Numbered from the stretch's first letter, positions 8,492-16,337 are shown. The stretch is DNA of 25,962 bases from Christensenella sp. UBA4651 (GCA_002405615.1 DHMD01000041.1:1-25962); one strand, 5' to 3'. Numbers and translations are program-made. The notes: a model not told the origin generated them from the letters alone.

Positions 8492-8550
8492 AAAAAAGCC
8501 GTTTTTATTCTGAGTGCCCCTACTGGGTTCGCTTCATTTTCGGCTTTTTT
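8492..8550. terminator. Large-loop bidirectional terminator
   Basis: AAAAAAGCCG (8492-8501) pairs perfectly with CGGCTTTTTT (8541-8550). The T-run in each direction fits termination of the + zinc-ribbon operon and of minus-strand transcripts coming from 8856-9914. The 39-nt loop is unusually long and contains its own short CCC/GGG pairing (around 8517-8528). A perfect 14-bp palindrome, ATAGTAATTACTAT, lies a few bases upstream of it. Confidence 0.7.
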
Positions 8551-8553
8551 ATT

Positions 8554-8603
8554 TTCACTCCAAAACTAAATAAATTTATTTTTATCGTTCATCATACTTT
8601 GCT
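8554..8603 (-). repeat. Ectopic 50-bp copy of the 3' end of the 8856-9914 gene
   Basis: Positions 8554-8603 match 8834-8883 at 49 of 50 bases (one A/G difference). The second copy contains the last codons and stop of the dehydrogenase gene plus 22 bp beyond it. This copy is therefore a displaced duplicate of a gene end lying 280 bp further along, in the same orientation. Confidence 0.9.
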
Positions 8604-8611
8604 CTTGCCAC

Positions 8612-8668
8612 CCGAAAGGTCTGCTTAAATGTTTATCAAAAGTATAACATTTTCTATCGCAGACAGGG
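8612..8668 (-). repeat. Hairpin-forming repeat unit, copy 1
   Basis: Bounded by CCGAAAGGTCTGCT (8612-8625) and CTATCGCAGACAGGG (8654-8668). GTCTGC and GCAGAC are complementary, so the ends pair. The middle is AT-rich and contains AAATGTT/AACATTT, able to form an inner stem. The same boundary sequences recur at 8751-8808 with a different middle, as expected for a conserved structured element with a variable apical part. Confidence 0.75.
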
Positions 8669-8750
8669 GGGGTGGGAAATCTCTAACTCCTCGCTCCGCA
8701 AAAGTTAGTAAACTACTTTTGGCTTTGCTCGTATTTAGCTTCCACACGAG

Positions 8751-8808
8751 CCGAAAGGTCTGCTCCACTCTCTATCCAAATCAATAACTTCTGCTATCGC
8801 AGACAGGG
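8751..8808 (-). repeat. Hairpin-forming repeat unit, copy 2
   Basis: Same boundary sequences as the unit at 8612-8668 (CCGAAAGGTCTGCT and CTATCGCAGACAGGG) with an almost unrelated middle. Between the two copies (8669-8750) lie CAAAAGT/ACTTTTG (8699-8705 with 8715-8721) and CTCGT/ACGAG (8728-8732 with 8746-8750), so the interval is also rich in short hairpins. No open reading frame of note occupies the 392 bp between the flanking genes. Confidence 0.75.
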
Positions 8809-8816
8809 TAGGTCGG

Positions 8817-8888
8817 GGAATAGCAAAGTATTCTTCACTCCAAAACTAAATAAATTTATTTTTGTCGTTCATCATACTTTGCTATTCC
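8817..8888 (-). repeat. 15-bp inverted repeat embracing the end of the dehydrogenase gene
   Basis: GGAATAGCAAAGTAT (8817-8831) is the exact reverse complement of ATACTTTGCTATTCC (8874-8888). The right arm is coding (last ~10 codons of the 8856-9914 gene), the left arm is past its stop. The loop is 42 bp and contains the stop codon. No T-run follows, so it is not a standard terminator. It could stabilise the 3' end of the mRNA. Confidence 0.85.
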
Positions 8889-9914
8889 AAACTTTTCGGT
8901 GGTTACATAGCCGCTTGGGGCGTTGATAAGGTCGGGGATACGATTTACCACAGTTGCGCAAGTCAACTCGACCGTTTGAGGGCGGCTAATGGTTACGGTT
9001 GTATCAGGCTCGCCAAAAATCGTCCACTCGTTTTTGTCGCATTCGTCAGGAGCGTAGACTTTACCGATACATTGTGTCTCAATTACGATGCCCTCCTTAG
9101 TTTCCGATGTAACAACCGCACTCATACCAGTTGCACATCCTGCAGGGATAACTATATTCAGAGTGCTACTGTTCAAATCCGTGTCGTGGAAAAGCGGCAC
9201 GCATTTTTGCGTTTGCGAAGTGATATGCAAGTTAAACTTGCTAGCCAGCCAACCGTTCACATTCCACATATAACTAGGAGCAAATTTACCCGATTCGATG
9301 ATTTTTTGACGCTCGGCAGGCGAAATATTGTCCGCCGCAGCGACTTGCTCCTCAAATTCCGTAGGATTTAGCCCCGCACCGTGTGCCTTTGCTAGTGCAA
9401 TTCCATAGTCCTCAACATTATAACTGCTGCTACCTTGAATTTTGGTAATTTTGTGTGTAGCACCCGCCAAAACCACAATCAAATTCCCCCAAAATACATC
9501 TTGATACCCAGCACCAGTGATGGTGCAACCATTAGCCTTTGCTAGTTCGTCAATCTGCTTATATAGGGTAGGGTTACTGTTTTGCGGATAAAATGCCTCC
9601 TCACAAGTCGTAATCGCATTGACCCCCGCAGCAGCACAAGCGAGCAATGCCTCATCGCAATCCGCTAGCAAACTCATTGTCGTAACAATCGCCACGTCAG
9701 GTCGCAATTCTTTTAGCCTTGCCGCCACATCTGTTTTGGCTGACTCGATTTTGACGCCCAGTTTGCCTACTCCCGCAAAATCTCCCACATCAGTACCGAA
9801 TTTTGCTTCATCAATGTCAAAAGCACCTACACACTCGTAGCCCTTTTCGATACAGTAGCGAATGGTAAACTTCGCCATTTTGCCACACCCATATTGTACA
9901 AATTTAATACTCAT
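8856..9914 (-). CDS. NAD(P)H-dependent amine dehydrogenase, 2,4-diaminopentanoate-dehydrogenase-like
   Basis: 352 aa with an N-terminal Rossmann fold (QYGCGKMAKFTIRY, residues 7-20, taking the GxGxxA role) and a DapB-like layout, followed by an alpha/beta catalytic domain. The C-terminal signature (TVVNRIPDLINAPSGYVTTEKFG) resembles the 2,4-diaminopentanoate dehydrogenase family of ornithine/lysine fermenters, often mis-annotated as dihydrodipicolinate reductase. True diaminopentanoate dehydrogenase releases ammonia from 2,4-diaminopentanoate using NAD(P)+. No other ornithine-degradation genes (aminomutase, thiolase-like) are nearby, so the actual substrate is uncertain. The ATG has GGAGGT upstream. 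It is a single-gene unit with its own promoter; its 3' end is duplicated downstream (8554-8603). Confidence 0.8.
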   Translation of the reverse strand: MSIKFVQYGCGKMAKFTIRYCIEKGYECVGAFDIDEAKFGTDVGDFAGVGKLGVKIESAKTDVAARLKELRPDVAIVTTMSLLADCDEALLACAAAGVNAITTCEEAFYPQNSNPTLYKQIDELAKANGCTITGAGYQDVFWGNLIVVLAGATHKITKIQGSSSYNVEDYGIALAKAHGAGLNPTEFEEQVAAADNISPAERQKIIESGKFAPSYMWNVNGWLASKFNLHITSQTQKCVPLFHDTDLNSSTLNIVIPAGCATGMSAVVTSETKEGIVIETQCIGKVYAPDECDKNEWTIFGEPDTTVTISRPQTVELTCATVVNRIPDLINAPSGYVTTEKFGIAKYDERQK

Positions 9915-9939
9915 ATTTTACCTCCGTAAATTTTCTATA

Positions 9940-9968
9940 ATTATAACCAATTTTTGTTTATTTAACAA
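9940..9968 (-). promoter_or_regulatory. Promoter of the dehydrogenase gene
   Basis: On the minus strand: -35 TTGTTA (9963-9968), 17-bp spacer, perfect -10 TATAAT (9940-9945), 26 bp before the start codon. Unlike most promoters in this window it lacks TG before the -10. The remaining gene-free stretch up to 10197 is AT-rich and I see nothing else in it. Confidence 0.75.
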
Positions 9969-10197
9969 ATGAATTTCCGCCCAAATCGTAAATTATATAC
10001 TTTTTCAAAAATCGTCAAAAAATCAATAAAAATTATCAAAAAAATTAAGATTAATGCCTAAACAAGCCCACAAAATGAACATTTTACGCCTTTTTGCATA
10101 AAATTTATTGTATTTTTGGCGTATTTTTTGAGGATTTTATTTATCTTTGATTTTATACAGTTCTGCACTTTTTGTTAAAATTCTTTCCCCAAAAGTA

Positions 10198-10226
10198 TTG
10201 GGAATCTCTCCGCTTTATGATATAAT
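10198..10226 (+). promoter_or_regulatory. Promoter of the LRR lipoprotein gene
   Basis: -35 TTGGGA (10198-10203), 17-bp spacer, -10 TATAAT (10221-10226) preceded by TGA, 31 bp before the ATG at 10257. Confidence 0.75.
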
Positions 10227-10256
10227 ATGACCACAAAATATAAAAGGAGAAAACAT

Positions 10257-12185
10257 ATGTCTAAAAGTATAAAAACATTTCTTTTTGCGATTTTACTATT
10301 ACCGTGTGCTTTCTTGCTCGCTGCTTGTTCCGACATTTTGGGTTACAATATCAATTTTGTCGTAGATGAGCAGGTTTATCAAACGGTCAAAACCCAAGGC
10401 AACGAGTATATCACAATGCCGCGAAATCCCGAGAAATTGGGCTACGAATTTAAGGGCTGGTATTTTGATAAGGACACTTGGCAAAACGAGTTCAAGGCAG
10501 GCACTTATGCTGACCAAGCGCTAACTCAAAATGTAAATGTCTATGCACATTTTGTTTTGAGTGTTACAATGCAAATCAATGTCGATGTGTATGTTGATGG
10601 CGTCAAAACGGATACGCTCTACACCAGCGATGCGGACAATTTTATGATTACCGCACCAGTTAAACCTGCCGACTGCAACACTGACCCAACTATCAAAAAG
10701 TATTTTTACGGCTGGTTTACCGACAGTGAGTGTACGACTCCGTTAACCGCCAACACCCGCTTTACCACAAATTCTAGCATTTACGCAAAGTGGCTCGATG
10801 TGAACGAGGCGGATTACGAATACACCAACACAAACGGCATAGCAACTATCACAAAGTACAACAATGCGACCGGAAGTTCTATTGCAGTAGTTCCTAAATA
10901 TATTAACTCAATCCCAGTCAAAGAAATCGGCGTTGAGGCTTTCAAGAATACAAAAGTCGGCACGCTGATTATCTGTGATGGTGTCGAGGTAATCGGGGAT
11001 AGAGCGTTCGAAAATTGTGGTTATCTCTCAACAGTTATAATGAGTGACTCTGTTAGAGTGATAGGGGACGATGTATTTTGGACTTCTTATAGACAGTTAA
11101 AACACATTAGAGTTTCATCTGGGCTAACATCGCTCGGTACGAGAGCGTTCCCAATTCATAGTACTACCGAATCGGTGCTAAATTACAACAAATACGATAA
11201 CGCCTACTACATAGGCAACGAAACAAATAAATATATCGCACTCATTACTGCAAGGAGCAAAGACATCGAGTCAGTAGAAATTGCTAACGGTTGTAGATTT
11301 ATCTGCTGCGAGGCGTTCATTGACTGCGTGAACCTAAAAGGCGTGAATTTCCCTGACTCTGTAATAGGTATTGACAAAGAGGCTTTTGCACATTGCAAGA
11401 GTATCAACACTCTCAAATTGCCAGAGAACCTAACCAGCATTAGCGAGAATTGTTTTGACAACTGCTCTGGGCTAACACAACTAACTATCCCTAGTGGCGT
11501 AACTCAAATCGGCGAGAACGCGTTTTGGGGTTGTTGCGCTTTGGCAGAAATCTATAATTTGAGTGATTTGACCCTAGCAAAAGGCACGGGCGATGATGGT
11601 AGTGTCGCACTATATGCAAAGGTAATTCACACGGACGCAAACGCCCAAACTAAGTTGGTAACCAAAGGCAAGGGTATCTATTATGCGTCAGATAACGAAA
11701 TGATTTTGCTCGCAACCACCGACCGAAACATTACCTCATTCACAGTCGCTAACGGCTGTACCACTATCGGCAGCTTTGCTCTGAATGGCTACGACTATTT
11801 GGAGCAAATCACTATTCCAAATACAGTAGAAACTATCAACGAATGTGCAATCTCAAATCTTCCCGCACTCGAATCAGTGAAGTTCGCCGACAATTCGCAG
11901 TTGACTAGAATTGCATATGGGACATTCAACAGTTTGCCAAAGCTTATGGAAATCGTTATCCCTGCGAGCGTAACTACTATGCAAAACGCAATCTTTGACA
12001 ACTGCAACAAAGACCTCCGTATCTATTGCGAAGCAACTTCGCAGCCAGAAGGTTGGGACGCAACTTGGGTAGAAAATGATACAAGAATTTATTGGTACAG
12101 CGAAACCGAGCCAACAACCACTTGGTTTAATTATTGGCGCTATGTCAAGCAAGATGGTATCAGATATATCGCATTGTGGAACTAA
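10257..12185 (+). CDS. Surface lipoprotein with InlB B-repeats and BspA-type leucine-rich repeats
   Basis: 642 aa. Signal peptide 1-23 with lipobox LAAC (C24), so it is anchored to the outer face of the membrane. Residues ~30-95 and ~97-180 are two InlB B-repeat-like (Listeria-Bacteroides repeat) modules with the hallmark GYEFKGWYFDKDTW and YGWFTDSECTTPL. From ~195 to 610 come BspA/LRR_5 repeats (IPVKEIGVEAFKNTKVGTL, VIGDRAFENCGYLSTV, QIGENAFWGCCALAEI). The C-terminal YWYSETEP...WRYV segment is typical of these proteins. They are usually adhesins or host/mucus-interacting surface proteins, but no partner can be named. The ATG at 10257 follows AAGGAG; an in-frame upstream start at 10227 lies one base past the -10. 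A separate broken tail of a related protein lies at 19859-20050. Confidence 0.92.
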   Translation: MSKSIKTFLFAILLLPCAFLLAACSDILGYNINFVVDEQVYQTVKTQGNEYITMPRNPEKLGYEFKGWYFDKDTWQNEFKAGTYADQALTQNVNVYAHFVLSVTMQINVDVYVDGVKTDTLYTSDADNFMITAPVKPADCNTDPTIKKYFYGWFTDSECTTPLTANTRFTTNSSIYAKWLDVNEADYEYTNTNGIATITKYNNATGSSIAVVPKYINSIPVKEIGVEAFKNTKVGTLIICDGVEVIGDRAFENCGYLSTVIMSDSVRVIGDDVFWTSYRQLKHIRVSSGLTSLGTRAFPIHSTTESVLNYNKYDNAYYIGNETNKYIALITARSKDIESVEIANGCRFICCEAFIDCVNLKGVNFPDSVIGIDKEAFAHCKSINTLKLPENLTSISENCFDNCSGLTQLTIPSGVTQIGENAFWGCCALAEIYNLSDLTLAKGTGDDGSVALYAKVIHTDANAQTKLVTKGKGIYYASDNEMILLATTDRNITSFTVANGCTTIGSFALNGYDYLEQITIPNTVETINECAISNLPALESVKFADNSQLTRIAYGTFNSLPKLMEIVIPASVTTMQNAIFDNCNKDLRIYCEATSQPEGWDATWVENDTRIYWYSETEPTTTWFNYWRYVKQDGIRYIALWN

Positions 12186-12255
12186 TAGCGTTCCACTTTG
12201 TTAAATTTCGCAAATATAACAAGAACCAACATTAAATGCAATAATATCACAAAAC

Positions 12256-12288
12256 AAAAAGTAGGGTATAAAATGAACCCTACTTTTT
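12256..12288. terminator. Bidirectional terminator after the LRR lipoprotein gene
   Basis: Perfect 12-bp stem AAAAAGTAGGGT (12256-12267) with ACCCTACTTTTT (12277-12288), 9-nt loop, with T-runs in both directions. It separates convergent genes. Confidence 0.9.
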
Positions 12289-12300
12289 CCTTATTATTAA

Positions 12301-12537
12301 CTATTGTGTATTCTTGCTATTTCCCAAGAAATATAGGTTTCTGTTGATAATCAGAGAAATAATCAACCACAATGCAGAAATTAGCACCAAGACATATACA
12401 ATTATGCTACCAGCATTGTACCCGCCGAAAATCCATTCCACGAGATTGAAACCCAATATCCCGACCAAACCCCAGTTCAGGCCACCAATAACGAGAACGA
12501 TTAGAGCCACCCAGTTAGCGATATTCATACCAGTCAT
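12301..12537 (-). CDS. DUF378 family small membrane protein
   Basis: 78 aa with two hydrophobic helices (about 7-30 and 42-64) and the family hallmark GGLNWGLVGILGFNLVEWIFG. DUF378 proteins are small inner-membrane proteins of unknown function that are widespread in Firmicutes. The start has GGAGGTG a few bases upstream. It follows the SodC-like gene on the same strand after about 76 bp, and I see no strong promoter in between, so co-transcription with that gene is possible. Identity firm, function unknown. Confidence 0.88.
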   Translation of the reverse strand: MTGMNIANWVALIVLVIGGLNWGLVGILGFNLVEWIFGGYNAGSIIVYVLVLISALWLIISLIINRNLYFLGNSKNTQ

Positions 12538-12613
12538 ATTTTCACCTCCGAGTATATTATGTGCATTTTGCCCTCTTTTATCAGTGAAAAATGTTGGATA
12601 ATAATGTAAAAAA

Positions 12614-13093
12614 TTACTGCATTTTATTAATTACGCCGCAAGCAATCATCAACCCAGAATCGCCCGCAGGCTGACTCTCAAAATCATCACGCATACTATG
12701 TACAACAATCGCTCGCCCGATTATCTCGTCAGTCGTAAAATTACTATCCAGAAACATAGCGTACGCATACCCGTTCGAGTTTAGTAGCGGGGGCAAGTCG
12801 CCCTTGTGATACGGATGTCGCCCCTCGCCGAAGTGAGTGCCAGCCGAACCAAAATCGCCCTCGCAAATGCCTTTTTCGTGAATGTGTAGCCCAAGGAACG
12901 GGGAAGATAGAGGGAGATTTTGTACCAAAACCATACATAAGCACCCAAGGCTTGTATCATAAAAATGAGCAAATCCCCTAATTAGCGGGTAACTATTTCC
13001 ACCCCGAATTTTTGCTATTGCATTAGGTTTTGCTCCTGCCAACACCTCAAAAATTTCATCCGTAAATACATTTAATTCAACATTTTTTTGCAT
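12614..13093 (-). CDS. sodC: Cu/Zn superoxide dismutase-like protein, cytoplasmic
   Basis: Family role: dismutation of superoxide to hydrogen peroxide and oxygen with copper and zinc. 159 aa. Metal ligands are visible in order: H70 and H72 (GLHIHEKG), H87 (GTHF), H93, H96 and D99 (GRHPYHKGDLP) and H132 (VVHSMRDD). The disulfide pair matches C77 and C152 (IACGVI). The catalytic arginine three residues before the last cysteine (Arg143 in the bovine enzyme) appears to be Met149, so activity may be reduced or altered. There is no signal peptide, whereas classical bacterial SodC is exported. No Shine-Dalgarno is visible before the ATG, although the N-terminal part is needed for the fold. Alternative: a structural SOD-fold protein without full activity. 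Confidence 0.85.
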   Translation of the reverse strand: MQKNVELNVFTDEIFEVLAGAKPNAIAKIRGGNSYPLIRGFAHFYDTSLGCLCMVLVQNLPLSSPFLGLHIHEKGICEGDFGSAGTHFGEGRHPYHKGDLPPLLNSNGYAYAMFLDSNFTTDEIIGRAIVVHSMRDDFESQPAGDSGLMIACGVINKMQ

Positions 13094-13110
13094 AAATCTA
13101 CTTATGAAAC

Positions 13111-13140
13111 ATATTATGGTTTTGCTACTTTTTTACTCAA
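13111..13140 (-). promoter_or_regulatory. Possible promoter of the SodC-like gene
   Basis: On the minus strand: -35 TTGAGT (13135-13140), 18-bp spacer, -10 TAATAT (13111-13116). It would give a leader of only about 10 nt, consistent with the absence of a ribosome site, meaning weak or near-leaderless translation. Confidence 0.45.
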
Positions 13141-13212
13141 TTTATATTTTTGAGCTATTTTTATTAATTTTTGACTATTATTTATATTATTATTTTGTTA
13201 ATTTTTTGGTAA

Positions 13213-13953
13213 TTATTTGGTTTGTGAACTTTCTTCTATAAGAGTCAGCCAAGGGTAGAATATTACAAACAAAGATGTAGAAACAACCACTCCGTCAACC
13301 TCATCTTTGACAGCGGTCAAGTCATTAATAATATTTTTTGAAGGGATTTTTATAGCAAACGAATTATTTGTTTCAATACTAGGAGGGAAAGATATACTTA
13401 TACAATATGCCCCTTTATTAAATCTTGCTTGGCTGTCAAATTGAGAGCTGAATGTTCCGTCTGTGTTCTTGATACTATAGTAGGTCGATTGTGCAGATGT
13501 GCTAGCTTCTGCTGTAAAGGTGATTGAATCACTTGCGTCCTTTGCTTGGAAAGTAACTTGTGCTGTGTCCTTTTCGGAGAATGCAACTATCCATTTTGAC
13601 AGTTTAGCCATTTCAGTTTTTGCTTTTTCAGTAATTATGCTCATCAACATATCCGCTGTTGTTGCTCCCGTCAGGTCAAGTGGGTTGTCTAGAAAAGTTG
13701 CCTTTGCCAAATCAAGATTATCTTTTCCAAATTCTTGTCTAATCAATGTTTCTAGCGGTGTGCCTTGTTCGTTTATTGTTCCGCCACTATTTTGTAAATT
13801 ATCGTAAAATAGATTTTGATAACTAAAACTCTTACCCCAAATAGAAATCGGCTGTTTTACATCATCGCCACCACAAGCGGCAAACCCAAAAACCGTCAGC
13901 AAAACCAAACAAACAGTCATAGCGATAACGCCAAAAGATTTTGTTTTTGTCAT
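13213..13953 (-). CDS. Predicted lipoprotein of unknown function, 246 aa
   Basis: Type II signal peptide: KTK at the N-terminus, hydrophobic core 7-24, lipobox FAAC with C27 followed by GGDD. The mature part has no domain I recognise; it has a helical first half and a beta-rich second half (AQVTFQAKDASDSITFTAEA). The start at 13953 was chosen because it follows AAGGAGG. An upstream in-frame start at 14004 would place 17 residues before the signal peptide and run through the promoter. Expected to be membrane-anchored on the outside. Neighbours give no functional clue. Confidence 0.85.
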   Translation of the reverse strand: MTKTKSFGVIAMTVCLVLLTVFGFAACGGDDVKQPISIWGKSFSYQNLFYDNLQNSGGTINEQGTPLETLIRQEFGKDNLDLAKATFLDNPLDLTGATTADMLMSIITEKAKTEMAKLSKWIVAFSEKDTAQVTFQAKDASDSITFTAEASTSAQSTYYSIKNTDGTFSSQFDSQARFNKGAYCISISFPPSIETNNSFAIKIPSKNIINDLTAVKDEVDGVVVSTSLFVIFYPWLTLIEESSQTK

Positions 13954-13975
13954 AATATCCTCCTTTTTTTTGGTA

Positions 13976-13984
13976 ATTATATCA
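13976..13984 (-). promoter_or_regulatory. Extended -10 promoter of the lipoprotein gene
   Basis: On the minus strand TGATATAAT: -10 TATAAT at 13976-13981 preceded by TGA. There is no good -35 at 16-18 bp. It lies 22 bp before the start codon. Confidence 0.6.
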
Positions 13985-14124
13985 TAAATTTGCAGAAAAA
14001 TCATTCAAATTAGCCCCCATATGCAAAAAAATTTGTGCAAATTTTGAATAAAAAAGAAAAAGTTTCCGCAAAAAGGCTCGCCCCATATAGAGGCTACATC
14101 ATTTCACAAAAACATTTTCTTTAT

Positions 14125-16125
14125 TTACGCATAATACTGTTGCTGCACTGCGTGCTTCGATTCAGATTTGCTTGTTTGCTGCATATGGTTGTCTTTGGGC
14201 GCTTCAAGTTTGACTACACTATTATTTACAACAAGAGTGTTGTCGCCCGCAACCACAATCCGCCTCTTGCCTTGGTTGTCCGCATTCTCAATCAAGAATT
14301 GCGAAATAGGGCGTACAAACATCTTTTGAATACTGCCGTTTAAAGCCCTCGCACCAGTCGCCATATAATTTGCATCTTGCAGAATATTTTCTAGCAGCCT
14401 ATCACGATATTCAATTGTAACTCGAGTATCAGGCTGGTTTGCTGCAAAAAGCCCAATTTTTGCGTCTAATTTCTTGCCCAAAACTTCCTTTAATTCCGTC
14501 TTGGTTAAGTCGTCGTATTCTAGCAAGGAGTCAAATCTGCCCAAAAACTCCTTGACAAACGGTGTCCCTGCTTCGCCCGTTCTCGACATCATCTCGTCAA
14601 GGTTAAAGTTCTCTGATTTGCGGCTAACTTGTGCTTTTTGGTTGGTAGTACAAGTGATGACGAAATTCTGCACCTTGTATTCCTTGCCTTTCGCCGATGT
14701 AAATCTGCCCTCATCGAGTATGCTTAATAGGAAAGATAGGCAAGAGCGGTCGCATTTGTCAATCTCATCAAAGTTGATAACCCCGTTCGGGTTCTTGTCC
14801 AAAAATTCTAGCAGAGCCACCTTGTCATCATACCCAACATAGCCAGGGGCAGAACCAATCAATCTCGACACATCAGAGGCGTGCTTGAATGTAGACATAT
14901 CTACCGTATACAGCCGCCCGCCGAAGAAAGTATCTGCCAAAGCCTTGGCAGTTTCCGTTTTTCCAACTCCCGTAGGCCCATTCATTAGGAAAGACGCAAT
15001 CGGTTTGTTTGGGGTGTAGAACCCGCACGCCACGCCCGCCAATTTGTCCACAATGTCATTAACCGCCGAACGTTGCCCGACAATCCTATTCTTAAATTCA
15101 TCACACTGCTGCTTGGTAATCGCAAAATCCGCTATATCCGTCCAGTCCGTGTCGTTTTCGTTATTAGAGTTATCATTTATAGTTATCGAGTAGCGTCTAT
15201 TTGCTTTTTTGTTGCTGCACGCCTCAAAGACGGGTTTTGTAATTCCCCCTTTTGCCTTGGTGTATTTTTCCTCGCCGCTAGCCCTAATAAATTGCAAGCC
15301 ATTTAAGTTATTTTCGCAGTGTTCCCAGTACTCTCCAATCTCGGACTCGTCCAAAATCTCATCGTAAAGACAGTTTCTATCTGCAATCAATGATTCATCA
15401 TAAATATCCAACACGTCCGTGTCCGAGTCCAACATTTTGCAAATACGCCCCAAATACTGTTTAGGGTTTTTGCGAACAGCCTCTGGCACAAAGTCCTTGG
15501 TGTCAAACACTAACTCACCGTCCACAGTTTTTAGGTAAAAAATCGACAAAAGATTCATCACTTCTTTGGCAGACGGAGTGATTTTGCTCCCAGATTTCTG
15601 ATTGTCCTCATCAAATTCGTGATACATTTTTGCAATGGCGTCAATAGTCGTGCCAAAATGCCCACTTCTCGCAGGTTCACTAAATAGGAAATCAGTAGTA
15701 CAAATCTCCTTGTACGACTTAACCTCATTAGGACGCTTTATGTTGTCAAAAAATGCCGTATTTCCTCTCTCACGCATCTCATTTATTGCCGCAAAAATTC
15801 GATTGTCAGGCATCAAATGATAAAAATATGCGTCCAAATCGTTGAAATTCGGGGTAGAAGCACGCTTGCTAGCCTTAATAAAATCATCTACATTGCACCC
15901 AATAGAACTCAACGCTAGCACAAAAATATCCACAGCATTTAGAGGTTCATTAAGCTCAAAGGCACAATCTTCTACTCGTTCCGTAATCACACCTTCGTAA
16001 TATTTGCCGAAATTCTGTTTCGATTGTTTTACCAAGGCGCTCGCAGTCAAGTACTCATACGCAGTCGGCGCTCTGTCCTTCGCCTTGTAGGTAGAAAAAG
16101 TGTAAAGATAATTTAGGTCTATCAT
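14125..16125 (-). CDS. Single-AAA Clp-type (ClpA/B D2-like) ATPase with a novel N-terminal half
   Basis: 666 aa. Residues ~345-640 form a ClpA/ClpB second-AAA-type module: NRIVGQRSAV (346-355), Walker A GPTGVGKT (383-390), aromatic pore loop GYVGY (428-432), Walker B VINFDEID (449-456), sensor 1 TCTTN (491-495), candidate arginine finger R530 (FLGRFD) and sensor 2 GAR (591-593). The core ATPase and substrate-threading residues are thus present. The first AAA domain and the standard Clp N-domain are missing; ~340 unrecognised residues stand in their place. There is no obvious ClpP-docking IGF/L tripeptide. The start at 16125 follows AAGGAGG; the frame upstream to 16236 begins inside the -35. 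Probably an unfoldase or remodelling ATPase with unknown clients. Confidence 0.88.
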   Translation of the reverse strand: MIDLNYLYTFSTYKAKDRAPTAYEYLTASALVKQSKQNFGKYYEGVITERVEDCAFELNEPLNAVDIFVLALSSIGCNVDDFIKASKRASTPNFNDLDAYFYHLMPDNRIFAAINEMRERGNTAFFDNIKRPNEVKSYKEICTTDFLFSEPARSGHFGTTIDAIAKMYHEFDEDNQKSGSKITPSAKEVMNLLSIFYLKTVDGELVFDTKDFVPEAVRKNPKQYLGRICKMLDSDTDVLDIYDESLIADRNCLYDEILDESEIGEYWEHCENNLNGLQFIRASGEEKYTKAKGGITKPVFEACSNKKANRRYSITINDNSNNENDTDWTDIADFAITKQQCDEFKNRIVGQRSAVNDIVDKLAGVACGFYTPNKPIASFLMNGPTGVGKTETAKALADTFFGGRLYTVDMSTFKHASDVSRLIGSAPGYVGYDDKVALLEFLDKNPNGVINFDEIDKCDRSCLSFLLSILDEGRFTSAKGKEYKVQNFVITCTTNQKAQVSRKSENFNLDEMMSRTGEAGTPFVKEFLGRFDSLLEYDDLTKTELKEVLGKKLDAKIGLFAANQPDTRVTIEYRDRLLENILQDANYMATGARALNGSIQKMFVRPISQFLIENADNQGKRRIVVAGDNTLVVNNSVVKLEAPKDNHMQQTSKSESKHAVQQQYYA

Positions 16126-16207
16126 AATTCCTCCTTGAGGCAGAGTGGGGCAAATCAAATTATTATAATACCCAAGACATATCACAACCAGCCTCATCGC
16201 TGCCTTG

Positions 16208-16236
16208 ATTATATCATCTAACCCCGAATAAGTCAA
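16208..16236 (-). promoter_or_regulatory. Strong promoter of the Clp-type ATPase gene
   Basis: On the minus strand: -35 TTGACT (16231-16236), 17-bp spacer, -10 TATAAT (16208-16213) preceded by TGA. The expected leader is ~75 nt. Just before the ribosome site the leader can form two mutually exclusive 6-bp pairings: TGAGGC with GCCTCA (16191-16196 with 16136-16141) or AGGCAG with CTGCCT (16200-16205 with 16138-16143). I see no CIRCE-type (TTAGCACTC) or CtsR-type (GGTCAAA) heat-shock operator. Confidence 0.8.
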
Positions 16237-16337
16237 TACCCTTGTTCCGTTTTACATTCTGCACATTATCGACATTTGTTACACAAATTAAACAAAATTA
16301 GACACTTTATACATTTTTTGTCTTTTGTAAAAATCGC

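Noticed and set aside
8554..8888. A CRISPR array
   Set aside because: Only two copies of each unit, of different kinds, with irregular spacing and no cas genes.
8862..9371. A 169-codon open frame on the plus strand inside the dehydrogenase gene
   Set aside because: No ribosome site or recognisable protein features, and it lies entirely antisense to a gene with a clear family signature.
16126..16236. A longer N-terminus for the Clp-type ATPase, starting at 16236
   Set aside because: Its TTG start would be the -35 element of the promoter, while a perfect AAGGAGG precedes the ATG at 16125.
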